Source: Epiperipatus broadwayi (lineage: Eukaryota > Onychophora > Udeonychophora > Euonychophora > Peripatidae). From it: DNA of 64,000 nucleotides. Every line of letters starts with the position of its first letter. Position 1 is the stretch's first letter. The notes beneath the pieces were generated by a model that was not told where the DNA came from, made no database searches, and saw only the letters and a program-made list of their open reading frames with translations. A program made the translations under genes and the position numbers. The stretch covers positions 1,439,273 to 1,503,272 of the forward strand of contig JAQFVV010012423.1 of assembly GCA_028023455.1 (NCBI GenBank). The letters are read 5' to 3'. This document shows positions 1 through 12,500 of this stretch, piece by piece.

Positions 1-1354
1 ATGTTGTGCTTATATAATGGCTAGTTTTGCATGCTCCTATAAATTAACTTGTAATTTTAATAGTGACTGGGTGGCTGCATAGATATCTAGATATGCAATC
101 TTTGCATCTGTTTCTTATTTGTTGCAGCTTGTTGTAAAATGTTGCTGTCTGCCATCTGGTGTTATTTCCCAGGCTGAATATACATTGTTTGCACCAAAAT
201 GCATAAAGTCCAAAGATTGCAGCTCATGCTATAGCGTTTGTCTGCTTGTGTGTAAAATCTGTTAGCTGTTATATAGTTTGTCTCATTCTGATTTAGCATA
301 TTGTTTTGTGTAGTATTTAGCACTGTACAATTGTAAAATATGTGTTGTGTTTTTTTCAGCAGCATGACATAGGTTTCAGAATGGGTCTATTGACCTATAA
401 AGATGATGGTATTGTAAGAAATAGGATGTTGGTAATACAAGTAGATTTAGCTTCATTAAGAAGTCAAAGAACTTTGGTTCTATTGACCATTTTCAGAAGA
501 TTTTAAGGAGTTGCTTGTTGTTTACTTCCAGCATTGGGCTAAAGGTCTGGTTGTTTGTGGCTAGCTTGATAAACTCTTATGTCTGCCAGCATGTATATTT
601 GCTATCAAAGGTAAGTGTCAACTTATTTAAAATTTATAGCTAGTATTTTCATTTAACTATGGTCTGTACTAAAAAACTGAAAAAAATCATATATTCTATA
701 AAAGAAATAGAAAATGCTCTTTGTTGAATTATTAGTCAAGTTTGTCATGCAATTAAATTTATTACAAGTCTGCCCTATATACATCATTAATTGTATTTTC
801 CAAGGATTGAATAAATGAAAAATATAATATTGTACAAAAGATTGCTGGCACCCTATTTAAATATTCTTTGTGAAAAACAGAATGGTCATTAATTGTATTG
901 TGAGCTCATGCTCATTAAGAAATCTATTGCTTATAGAAAATATTTTGAATGCTCTACATATAATTTTATATTTGCTTTGTTTTTCAACACAAGAAGGAAT
1001 TTTTGTATTTCCAAAATGGTAATTGCAGAGATGGTATCCTGTTGAATGGTAGAATCTCTGGGATGAATGACTTTTAATTATGAATTTTATAAATTGGATA
1101 TAATTTGAAAATTTAATTTTATGCCATTGTAAGATTTGTAAATCATAATATCCAGAAGTTCACAGAATAATTGTTATTTGTCCTTTGTAATGAATAATTC
1201 ATTTGTTTTAATGTATAAGTTTATGCAAAATCAGTAAAGATGTTCTACATTATTGCTTATTTCAGTCTATGTTTTCATTAGGCTAGATTTGGCAAATAAT
1301 TTTATTGTCAGTTTTACACATCAGTTAATTATTATATTTATTTAAGGGATTATA
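1..1354. other. AT-rich stretch, no gene recognised
   Basis: No reading frame here resembles a known protein. A pyrimidine tract ending in CAG near 359 and a GTAAGT at 610 could bracket a spliced segment of about 250 bases, but the enclosed sequence gives only a short open frame without a recognisable domain. I treat it as unassigned. Confidence 0.5.
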
Positions 1355-1760
1355 GGGTTAGTCTTTCTCTTGTTTTATTGTACATGCTTATCTTGCCATT
1401 ATATTTTCAATAGATGGTAGCTTTGTCTCTCCTTTATCAGTATTTATTTTAGTTGCTTATCTTGCCATTATATTATACAAGTGATCTTAATGGGTCTTTC
1501 TCTTGTGGATATTTATTTTATTATATTTTCCAAGAGATCATGGTTGTGTCTCTCTCTTGTGGATGATTGTTTTGCTAGCACATATTTTATAAAGAGATTG
1601 TAGATGTCTTTCTTACTATAGTATATTCTATATATTCCATGAGTTATATATTTCATGTCTCATATTTAACCATAAATGGAGATTGTAGATGTCTTTCTCT
1701 CTTACTATAGTATATTCCATGACTTATATATTTCATGTCTCATATTTAACCATACATGCT
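1355..1760 (+). repeat. Degenerate T-rich minisatellite
   Basis: Units of roughly 65-85 bases recur with variation. The phrase GCTTATCTTGCCATTATATT occurs twice about 70 bases apart near 1386 and 1456, and variants of TCTTTCTCTTGTGGAT recur further on. The last two units (about 1594-1676 and 1680-1758) are close copies containing GATTGTAGATGTCTTTC and TTTCATGTCTCATATTTAAC. This is local tandem duplication followed by drift. Confidence 0.65.
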
Positions 1761-4700
1761 TTATTTAAGATAGCTATTATTATTCCTAATATATTTTGAT
1801 GATTCCTTCTCATTTTTCTTATGTTTAAAGCCAAAGCCCTAGCATAATTTTTGCTCTCAAAATGTAGGTGCTTCCTTTGAGTTCATGCCAACATTTAGGT
1901 TCATTGCCTTACTTTCTTTATCTCTTGGATGTATTATATCATGTATATCTTGTATGAAGCCAGGGGTGATATACTGCCATAACTTTATTTTTTGGCAATT
2001 GATATTGTTGTTTGTTTTAAGGAACATCATTTTTTCTTCTATTGCACTCTTGAATATTTTGACTGTAGGTTATGTATGGTTTTGATGTGTAAATCTGCTT
2101 TTGTTGTGTTTGGTTAGTATTGAAAGGCATGAAACTGATAAATATTTATTTAGAAATTAAAATTGTATTTTTGGGCCTAAATAAATAATATACATCACTT
2201 CTAGCTTTTATTTCATTCCTGGATTAGTAAGACATACTTAGTATTTAGATATACTCTGAAACAGCGGACCTTAGTTCAAGATCGAGTTTCACTGTTTTAC
2301 CACAACCCACATTTTATCCTGCTCATTTTTTGTCACATGTATGTAAACTATACGTATATTTCTGAGAAGCATTTATAAAAGTTATAAATATAAATTTTAA
2401 ATAATTTTTTTTTAATTATTTTGATATTAATGTCTCTAGATGTGACTCAGATATATACATATATTAACGGAGCTTTTATATATATAAAAGCACAAACAAA
2501 TATTGTAAATAATTTTGTATTTTTTTCTTAATTAAATTTTTAATAATTTGTAATTATTTTTCTTCATATAATTACACAAAAATTCAAGATGGAAGATGCA
2601 ATCATTGACTGTCCAAGAGTAATTAAAGGGGTGGGAACATTAGTTTGTTTCATGATTTTAAAAGGAATTTTAAAATCAAAGTTAATGAAAGTAAAATTTA
2701 AAACAAAGCTAATTGATTTTAAGTTAGCTGTTAACATTTATCAAATCCATTTCCAATCTGGAAATTGATTTGAATTCATTTTTGGATAGTTATATAGCAA
2801 GTGCATCTCCAATAATAATAGAGGAAATATTTTTATAAATAAAAGATTCAATTAGAGTTAAGAAGTTTAATTAAAAACATTCTTTGAATAACTCAAAACT
2901 GGTATAAGTAGGGCTGAAAATCTATTGTGTGAGAGTTTGGTCAATAGTTGCTAGCCGACTCCACATCTGTTTGATTTTTGAAATAGTTTTAAATAGAGGG
3001 GCCTAAGCTGCATTCCCCTCCATTTTCAGCCTGACTTTTCACCGTGCAGAGATGTAGTTCCTACCGCTCAAGAGTGCCCATGCCATTAAAGAACCACAGA
3101 GGCCAAGAAACATGTTTTAAATCAAAGAATGCCACCTGCTACAGAAGATTTGTTCCTACTTCATCCTATAGAGTCATGGGGTAACAAGTCTAAAGTCATT
3201 ATAATTGTATTACGTGAATCTTGACTCACTAATCGGTGAGTATGTTAAATTAGTTAATTATTTTCTCTGTATCGATTCTCTATAACTTAAACTAATCTTA
3301 TTGTAAAATATTTCTTCCAACTCACGCTTCTTATTTTTCTTATAATTTAGTTTGGTTATAATTTAATTTTAATGATATTTTTATATTTTCAGTTAATTTT
3401 TATTTATGAATGCCAATCAAACCCAGTCTTATGAACTTCTTCTATATTCCGCTGTGGAATAGAAAAGGGGGGAGGAATTAATTAATGAGTTCTTGTTATT
3501 TATTTCTAAATAGCTCGTAAGATTGAGTTTCACTTTTAAAATGAATATATGCTTTTTAAAAAATATATATTTTACCATAAAATTATACAAATGTATAAAT
3601 ACTTTGCAATCTGGGGTGGATATTGGTGTCCATTAATTTTATTAACCTTTTTATTGATCATCATCACCAAAAGGCTGGTGACCAAATATTATTTGTTTTT
3701 TGCACTTTTAAGTGCGCAAATTTTAGTTTTTTTTTATATATGTTAAACAAAATAGTATTGATTTAAAAAAGGGGAGAAATGCACGCTTTATTACTTATAG
3801 TTTTAACTTTTGATAAATGACTTTATCTTACATGGGTCATTATTTTAACATATAATTATGTATTTGTTAAACCACTTAGGGCTTCACTTTAGTATTTAAA
3901 TCTAATGATTTTATATTCTTATAATAGTATTGCTAGTATATGTCAGACATTATTAATGAGCCACATAAGGGATTTTATCTTTATTCCCCTGTACCTCATT
4001 TTGGGGATTCTTGATCATCTTCATTTGTCATTCTTCTCCTTAAAGTATATATTTATATACTGCTTTGATTCACTTGTATCTTACTCTGGGGATTCAAAGC
4101 CTTGCATCTTTTTTAGTGTTCTCATTCATAACAGGAGTCTAAGTCTACTCCTTGAAACAAGAAGATTAGTGTAGTTGAAGCTCTGTATGGCTTTGCCTTG
4201 ATCCAGACCCATAACAACTTCCTACCTATCTTTTTCCTTTCAGTACTCCTCATCTGGAAGCTGGAATACCATTTTAAAATCAGAGAATGACATTTTCTTG
4301 GCTGAAGCTGCCACATTCTCTCACTGACATAATGCTAGAACCGCAATTTTTTTATATTTGTTTTTTTTTAGCCTGTTTAACAAAATAAACCATAATGATA
4401 TGTGATAATTAAACATTTTTCTCTTTAAATATTTTTGTTGGGGTTTTAGATCCAACTTCTCATGAAGCTGTCCTCTCCTTTACTGAAATAAGCAATTCCC
4501 ATATTTATAGAGTTTCGCAATATTGGACCGTTGAATGTCGAAAATGTATAATAAATAAATGTTTTTCTTTTAGTATACTTACAAATCAGAATGTATCCTT
4601 AGTTAATTGTTATAAATAAATGCTATGAATTAAAATGAAGCTATGTATCCAATGCCAAGGGCATCCCACTAAAGTTTTCCAAACAGCAAAACTATTATTT

Positions 4701-7700
4701 GTTTGTTGTTTCTAAAGGTATAAAACGTCCACCAACCATCCAGATAAATCTATTTATTGTAATATTAAATAAAATCCGATTTTTAAATATATGTTATGTA
4801 TTGAAATGTCGCAATAAATTGATATCTGTTAAAATAAAAATAATTGACTAAAGATTGTCAAATATTTGTAGTCAAAATAAAGTTTAAAATATGTGAAGTT
4901 GATTATATATATAAAATCATCTTGAATTATGTCAAAATAAATATTCATATTTTTAAACTTAATCCAGTTGTTCGAATCTCATTAATATATTTATGTATGT
5001 TTTTAACTTATATCTCGGGTTCACTCAATCTCTCATCATCATCACCAGCTGAGTTCTCATGCAAAAAGTTGTAGCACCAGGCCGGGATAGAATGAATTCA
5101 TGTGGTATCACTGTAGGTGTTGTCTGTAGTGTTATAGATTTGGGAAATGGGCAAATAGGTTAGAATTATCTTGGGCAAGATTGGATTCAAGGTACTTTTG
5201 CTCAGGTTCTAAATCTTGTTGGATGGACATACATTTTCAATTGGTACAACTCATAGTTGGGACAACATAATAGTATGACTGTTATGTAAACATGTAGAAC
5301 TTCTTGTGATAAAGCTAATATTAAGAAAAATTTTCATTAGTGAGACAAAGTTAATGATAGTCAATTATCATTTAATCTGTAAAATCATTTTTATTATTAT
5401 CTGTAAACTTAAAAAGTATTTCTTTTATGCAGTGAATTCTGTAGCATAGTGTCTGAATATTTTCCTTTGAATTATGGAGATTTTCAAAATTGTTATTTAT
5501 TTAATTGTCTTTATTGTTAAAATAAATATTTTATTCATAAGTATGTCTTATAGTATTTATATCAGCATTAACACATATTATCCAGAAATCTTGACATTAT
5601 ATATATATTGTAGATATATATATTGTATTCAATTATTTAAAAAAAAAAAAAAAAAATTTTTTTTATATATTCTTTTATACATACGGAGATTTATATATAT
5701 GAATTTATTATTATAAATAAGCAGTTTTGATTTATTATATAATTTCTTTATTATTATTAAATAATATGTGTTAAATTTTATTTAACTTTCATTTAGTTAA
5801 AATAGAATAAATCAGAAAAGTGTGAAATAAGACAATTAAGATTGCTAGATTAGGAGATAAAATAAATGTACACGTGTGGAAGAGTGAATATATCTGTACA
5901 AATACAGAAAACGTTTTTACACCTATTTCTGATGGCTATAGATACCGTCTTTGTTGTTATCTGTAATCTCAAGATTATTTTTACAAAAGAGGTGCTTTGA
6001 TGTAATTAATCATAGCATTCAGTTGTAAATCTTTATTGATATTTACCGACGTTAAACTTGTGAAGCTTTGATTTTTAAGATAAGATCTCCAGATGTTTTT
6101 TTTTCACGATATAAACGATTAAAACAATTTTTTTAGGCAGTCAGTCTGAAATTTTTTTAAAGAGGCAGTTAATCATAAATTTTTTTAAGAGTCAGTAATA
6201 AATTTCTTTAGAGAGATGATCAGTTAAATTATTATTATTATTTTGAGACTCAACTCAATCGGTCCTTCCTTGTTATAATTCTTAAGCAGAAATGTAAGCT
6301 CAGATTTTTTTCTTTTTTTTAAAAAAGAGAGTGAACGCTTTAATTCTTTTTTTTTCTCACTCTTTGAAAGTTGAAAAAGAAAAAGAGCAAATGAAATGTG
6401 CGTTTATATAAAGCAATTTTCAAGCAATAATAAAGAATAGGAGAGAAATGGAACAAGATTGAATTTATTATAAGCTAGTAATAATCATAAAAATGATATT
6501 AACATATTTGGTTGTGCATAAGAATATGCCTTTGCATTGCTAAACCATTTTTTCTGCTTCCTGATTAATACAGAAGAGTCAAAATCGCTGATCTGTCTAT
6601 TATGAAATCATGTATCCAGTAATAACCAACAAAATTATGGATTTTGAAGCCAACCACGCAAGCTATATGGAATGCTTTGTTCTTGGTTCATGTCTTATTA
6701 AAAGCTCACTGCCTTCAAACCAATGGAGAAGGGGAAATAGGAGGAAGAGAAAATTTAAAACCGCTATGTAGAACCAAGTTTGAAGCCATAAGTCAAATTT
6801 TTGTTGATTTACCTCAATCATCTAAAGTGTCAACAGCAATTATTTTTTTTTAAAGAAGAGAAACAAGCAAATCCACCGGTACCTACTTATTCAAAGTACT
6901 TATAATAACTTTTTTTTTTTTCTTTTAAATGGTAGAAGGAAGCCAATCAACAGTGAATACTAGGGAAATTGAAGAAACAAGCAAAGTCAATTGATTCCGC
7001 ATTATCTTAAAAGTATCTGCAATAACTTTCTTTTTTTTTGTTTTTGTTGGTGAGCAAAGAAAAGCAGTCTAAAATTCAAATTCAGGACATTAATAAGAAG
7101 TAAAAAGTAGACGGGTAAATATGAACTTTCCTTAACCGATTTTATTCTTTTGCTTATTAAAAGTAAACCTTAATTTACTGGTCAAAGCAATTTTCTTTTT
7201 TGATACAGAAACATTAAGGGCTTGTTTATCTATAGTTATTTGCAATATCTCACAACATAGCACAAACATAATTTAAATCTTTAAACTTAAATTTTTCATT
7301 ATTTTTTTTTTTATTATATATTGTAATGTTGAAATGTTTTTTTTTTAATTGTTCTTCAGATGTTAATGATGATGAGCAACCTATAGATATATGCATTTAT
7401 AATGTTTTTTTATTTTTATTTTATCTTGTTGCATATTAAAAGTTAATATATGTATTTTATTTTTTCTTTCGCTATAAGGTTGCAAAAGAGAAAAGATATT
7501 TTTATATATGTGATTTTTGGGTATACATTTTAAACATATATGTTAACATTACCGAATGCGTGAATGTGTAACTGCTTACCCAAACACATCAAAGAATAGG
7601 TTATATATGATTAGTTTAAAATAGTAAATTAAAGGAAAAAATAGGGCATTACATTTGAATGGAAATGAAATAACATATACAAGTTACACCTGAAATTTAT

Positions 7701-9400
7701 TTTATGATATGATGAGTAAGAAAAGTCTTAAATAAGCATTTATAGAATATGTATTTTTTTCTAATATTGATTTAAGTCAGCTTATTTTGAGATAACAAGA
7801 AAAGTGACAAACCTATATATTAAGTTTATTTGCTTATACTTATATAAATTTTTTTTATTAATTTTATATAAATTTTTATATTAATAAACCATTTATTTAA
7901 TTGTCGATTTGACTTTAAAGAAGAAAGAAAGAGTAGTAGTGTTAATAAAATATAATTATATATCTTAATTGGTTTCCGAGTTATTATTAAGAATATTGTG
8001 TTTTTTGTTTTTTTTTGTCTTAATTCTATCATTTTAAATCAGCATCATTGCTCGCAGTTATTAAGTATTACCATTCATATATATTGAGCAATTACTTGCA
8101 AATATTAAGCGTCCGCAAAATAATAGGTAAACTAGAATGTTGATATTTAGGTATTTAAGGATTATGCTTGAGAATAAATTAAATTTTGATAATTATAGTT
8201 CAACATAGAAAGCTAAAATTGTGTTGTGTCCATGAATTTAGATCATCCTCATCAAAGATGGATATCATGTTATTAGTTAAAAGTGTTTCAAATAATACTA
8301 TATAAAAGTTATGATCGCCATCAATCATCATTAATAAATTATAAACATTAAATTTAATGTTTAGCGTAATGAATATGTTTTAGTAAAGAGGGGTTTATAG
8401 AAAATTGAATATTATGCAAAGAGATTCATGGTGATCAATCATCACCATTAGTATTATTAAATCCCAGTATGAAATATGATAATTTTAATAGATGCCTATA
8501 AGTTTATAAAGATGAATTTATTGTTGTGAGTTTATTGATAAGCCATGGCTGGTATCATCATCACTATTATAATCATTATTATGATACTACTATTAATATC
8601 ATTATTATGATATTATTATCATCATCATCATTATTACCTTTATTGTGATAAATAATTTAGTTAAATGGCCATCAATATCAATAATGGTCTTCACATGCTT
8701 GTTTGGAAGCCATTAATAGGATTATACATGTCTGTTCATCAATACATGCTAATGAGCTAGCAATGTCTATAAGAATCTTTGATCTATAGTATAAACTTTG
8801 GTAATATTGGGATCTTATAATTTTATCAAAATAGATAAAATGTAAGAATGTCATTTTGTTCAATAGTCATCCAAGTCATGTGTAATAAATATGTACTGAA
8901 TGAGTTTGAACTCAAGTACACTATAAATAGATACTTATCTAGATTGAAAACAATCTAGCGGCGCTCATGGGAAAACACATGTACTTAGCTAAACTGAATA
9001 AAGAGTGATACCATCCCTTTCCAACTTCATAATATTAGTTTTATAAAATATATTTTTTTATAAGTTGTCATGAATAGCACCCGTGTGTGCATATGACCAT
9101 GAATGGTCTTATATATTTGGAAAGAAGGATAGGAAGGATTCTTTGTTAGAAGAACCTTGTATTGGAGATAAGCATAAGGCACTCCAGGAATATCACAGTG
9201 GGTACTTTTATTCAGTTGCTATATTTAATATTTTTATTGGATGACAATGTCCAGTATGTTTTACTGTTTAAATGACTGCCCCAATATATAAATAAATACC
9301 AAGAATCTTTAATGCTGATATTTTCTTTGTCTATGCTATGATGAATTGAAATAGCTACAAATTATAATTACAAATGCATATTTATATTAATTTATGAAAT
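1761..9400. other. AT-rich intergenic or intronic sequence
   Basis: The many short open frames are low-complexity, rich in I, Y, F, L and K, and have no motif. Local landmarks are a less AT-rich patch at about 2990-3240 that ends in a good splice-donor-like GGTGAGT near 3234, a long A-run then T-run near 5640, a pyrimidine tract plus CAG near 4245, and an imperfect ATC/ATT microsatellite at about 8555-8640. None is enough to call a gene. Confidence 0.5.
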
Positions 9401-9446
9401 ATTGTTACAAATGGCAATTTATAAATAATTGTTACAAATGGCAATT
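9401..9446 (+). repeat. Short direct repeat beside the (AT)n array
   Basis: The phrase ATTGTTACAAATGGCAATT occurs twice about 27 bases apart, and a third partial GTTACAAT runs straight into the adjacent (AT)n array. It looks like a small tandem duplication. Confidence 0.7.
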
Positions 9447-9463
9447 GATTTATTTAAATTGTT

Positions 9464-9466
<3 letters not shown>

Positions 9467-9550
<84 letters not shown>
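9467..9550. repeat. (AT)n microsatellite, about 42 units
   Basis: Uninterrupted alternating AT for about 84 bases. Such arrays are usually length-variable and prone to assembly error. Confidence 0.97.
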
Positions 9551-9552
<2 letters not shown>

Positions 9553-12500
9553 CTTTTGAATGCAATAACCTGACAGTTTTCTTTCATTCCTCTTAGCTTG
9601 GGGCAGTTAATCTTCATTGAAAACTGTCCTAAATAAAAAGTCTTTCAATTAAATAATTTCACGCACTAAATATTTCTATTTAAACATCCATTTCATATAT
9701 ATATATATATGTATAAAAGTATGAGAAATTAAAATGAGACAATACAACAAAAAATATGAAGAAAGGTTTTCATATTAAAGAAAAGGAACTTTATAATGAG
9801 ATATTATTGAGATGTATATATATTCAATTTTTTGTTTTTATCAGTGCATTTTACATCTTAGTTCTATCATATTGCAACTATCCATTAGCACAGAAATTAG
9901 ATCACTCTCTCTAATTATAGATATATTTTGACACTTTTCACATGAGCACAACTTTCATAACACGTTATTTATAGTTAAATTTTAACTGCATATACATTTA
10001 AATGTATTTAAATTTTTTATTTTATCACACATTTCTAAAACGCATCAACAAAAACATCTGAAAAAGACAAATGATCAACACACATATGCACACATATATA
10101 TCATAATTTCAAAATTCCTGCAACACAGAAAGACCAAATTCTTCTGGGAAGGAAATATGAAAGTAATAAAAGGCGTTGTGATAAAAGTAAATACATCTGA
10201 GCCACACAAAAAAATAATAATTGGAGGTGGGATTATATGATATCAGAATTCAGAATTATTCTTACACATACATATTTTATAATCATTATATCATATGGAT
10301 TTTATAAAGAAATAACTTTTCACAAACCTTATAAGAGAATCTATGAATTCCAGTCAATAGATAGACTTATTAGTAATTTTATTACTGTTTTGATTTTATT
10401 ACATGTTTTGATTCATCTTCTGGATGCATAAATTTGAATTGCTAAGTATATGTTTTATGATTTATGTTTGTTCACAATTAGGTAAGTCATAAAATTATAA
10501 ATTCTATTTCTGAAATAGATAAACACTGTCATCATGTGATTTAAATTTATTCATGAATTTTTAGCAATTTCTAGAAATATGACATCAACCTAACTTTAGC
10601 ACTAGCTATGTAAAAAAAATTGTTTGAGACCTTGCAAAAAGCCCACTTCTTATAAATAATTCATTGTTTGTTTAAGGAATTTGTAAGTTAATATTCTAAA
10701 TTGAGATCTTAATTTAACACATGTCTTATATGTTGAAACTTCGAGTTAGTGGCTGAATTTATCTACTTAATAAAATTTTAACTATGTCTTATGAGGCAAC
10801 ATGGTGGAGTTGCATGAATAGATAAAAAATCAATGCAAGAAAATAAACCTGAGTGTGCCAATAATATTTCTCATTATAACATTTAATTGCATATTCAGAA
10901 ATTTAAGTAAATACTTTTTTTCTCTAAACAAAACTACAATATTCATTATTAAAATACATTAGTAATAAGAAAGTTGTCTTTAGAAAATTATTATAATAAT
11001 TCTTAGTATTTCCAATTAATTTTTTAAAGAAATTGCTACTAAAAATTACTAATATTTATGTTTTGGCAGATAAAGACAGTAAGTTCATCTATAATCTATG
11101 CATTCCAATAACATTGTCACAGAAATGTATATTCAGTTTACAGTTTACAAGGTGTTTGTTGTTGTTTAATTGAAAAATGGAATTGAGGTTACTCACAAGA
11201 GGAAAACATGCTAATCACAAGAATGTGCTTGAAGAATTGTCTCTTATGAATAGACAATTAATGAATGCAGGTTTTTCAAACCTCAAGTATTATAATGTAA
11301 TTAATTTTATATATTTATTATTACTGTGATATTATTATATTAAAATGTTTAATAACTTTCCATTTTTTTCCACTAATATTTTTTTCAGAAGAGTCAAATT
11401 GTTTATTGGTATTCATTATTTTTACTATATTTTGTTTTCCTTTTTTAAATTTTTTTATATTTTATTATCTTATCTCATTAATACTATCTATACTGTCAGC
11501 ACTAATATAAAATGATGATGATGAAATTTACACATTTTCATGTTAATATCAAATGTTATTTTACACTATAAGGAAAAACAAAAAATCCCATATAGCAAAA
11601 GAATAAATTATATCCCACATTAATCAGCTCATTTTAGCATTCAATAAGAGAGTAGTAAGGAAAAGATAACAGTCAGAAAGTTATTTAAATGTTGTAAAAT
11701 GACAATTATATATATATTTTTTCTGTCTTACCTTCTGCAAAAGAATGGCAGCTAATTCTTAGTATTAAGAAGTTTACTATCTGGGCAAGAGTGTTTCAGA
11801 TATCTGAAGCTTGACAAAAGAATTGCAAATACCATCCAGATTCAAAATCATTAATTTATGGATGTAATAAGAAATTTCACTAAAGTAAACATTATAAGGT
11901 TTTGATACCACATTAAAAATCTTACAAATAAAAAAAAAATACATATAGTATATAAAATATCAACTTAAAACACTCAACATGATAATAAATAAAAAAGCCA
12001 TAGATATTTACCAATACCGAATAACTATTTTCTTATGTTACAATGTAAGAAAGAAAAATTCTGAATTACTCATAATATGGATCAACATATGAAACAAAAA
12101 GAATTTAAAAATCAGAAAAATAAACTAGACTGTATGGAAAAAATTTAAACAATGATCAGTAATTAGGAAATATTGTGTCTTTCATTGACAGGAAAAAATA
12201 TTGTAAAAATATCAGTGTATATAATCATGTAAATAACAAAATAATAATTGATCTTATGAACATTCATTCAACATTATCTATTATAATGAAAGACTATCCA
12301 GTACATCAAGCAAGCAAAGAAATAATTAAAAAGTTGTTACAGTTTGGATCAAGCAAAAATTAATAAACATGCACTTAAAATATTTTTCCAGTGACCAATA
12401 ACTTAAATGTCAAAGATGAAAATAAAAGTAAGTGTATTATAAAATATAGTATTATAAATGGAAATGGATTTAGAAAACAATTAGTTTTAGAATAATTTAA

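Noticed and set aside
3549-4174. Hydrophobic open frames resembling membrane proteins
   Set aside because: T-rich DNA encodes F, I, L and Y by composition; no domain, no conserved spacing.
4122-4316. Possible terminal exon after the pyrimidine tract near 4245
   Set aside because: The acceptor-like tract is good, but the following 28-codon frame has no recognisable similarity and there is no paired upstream exon.
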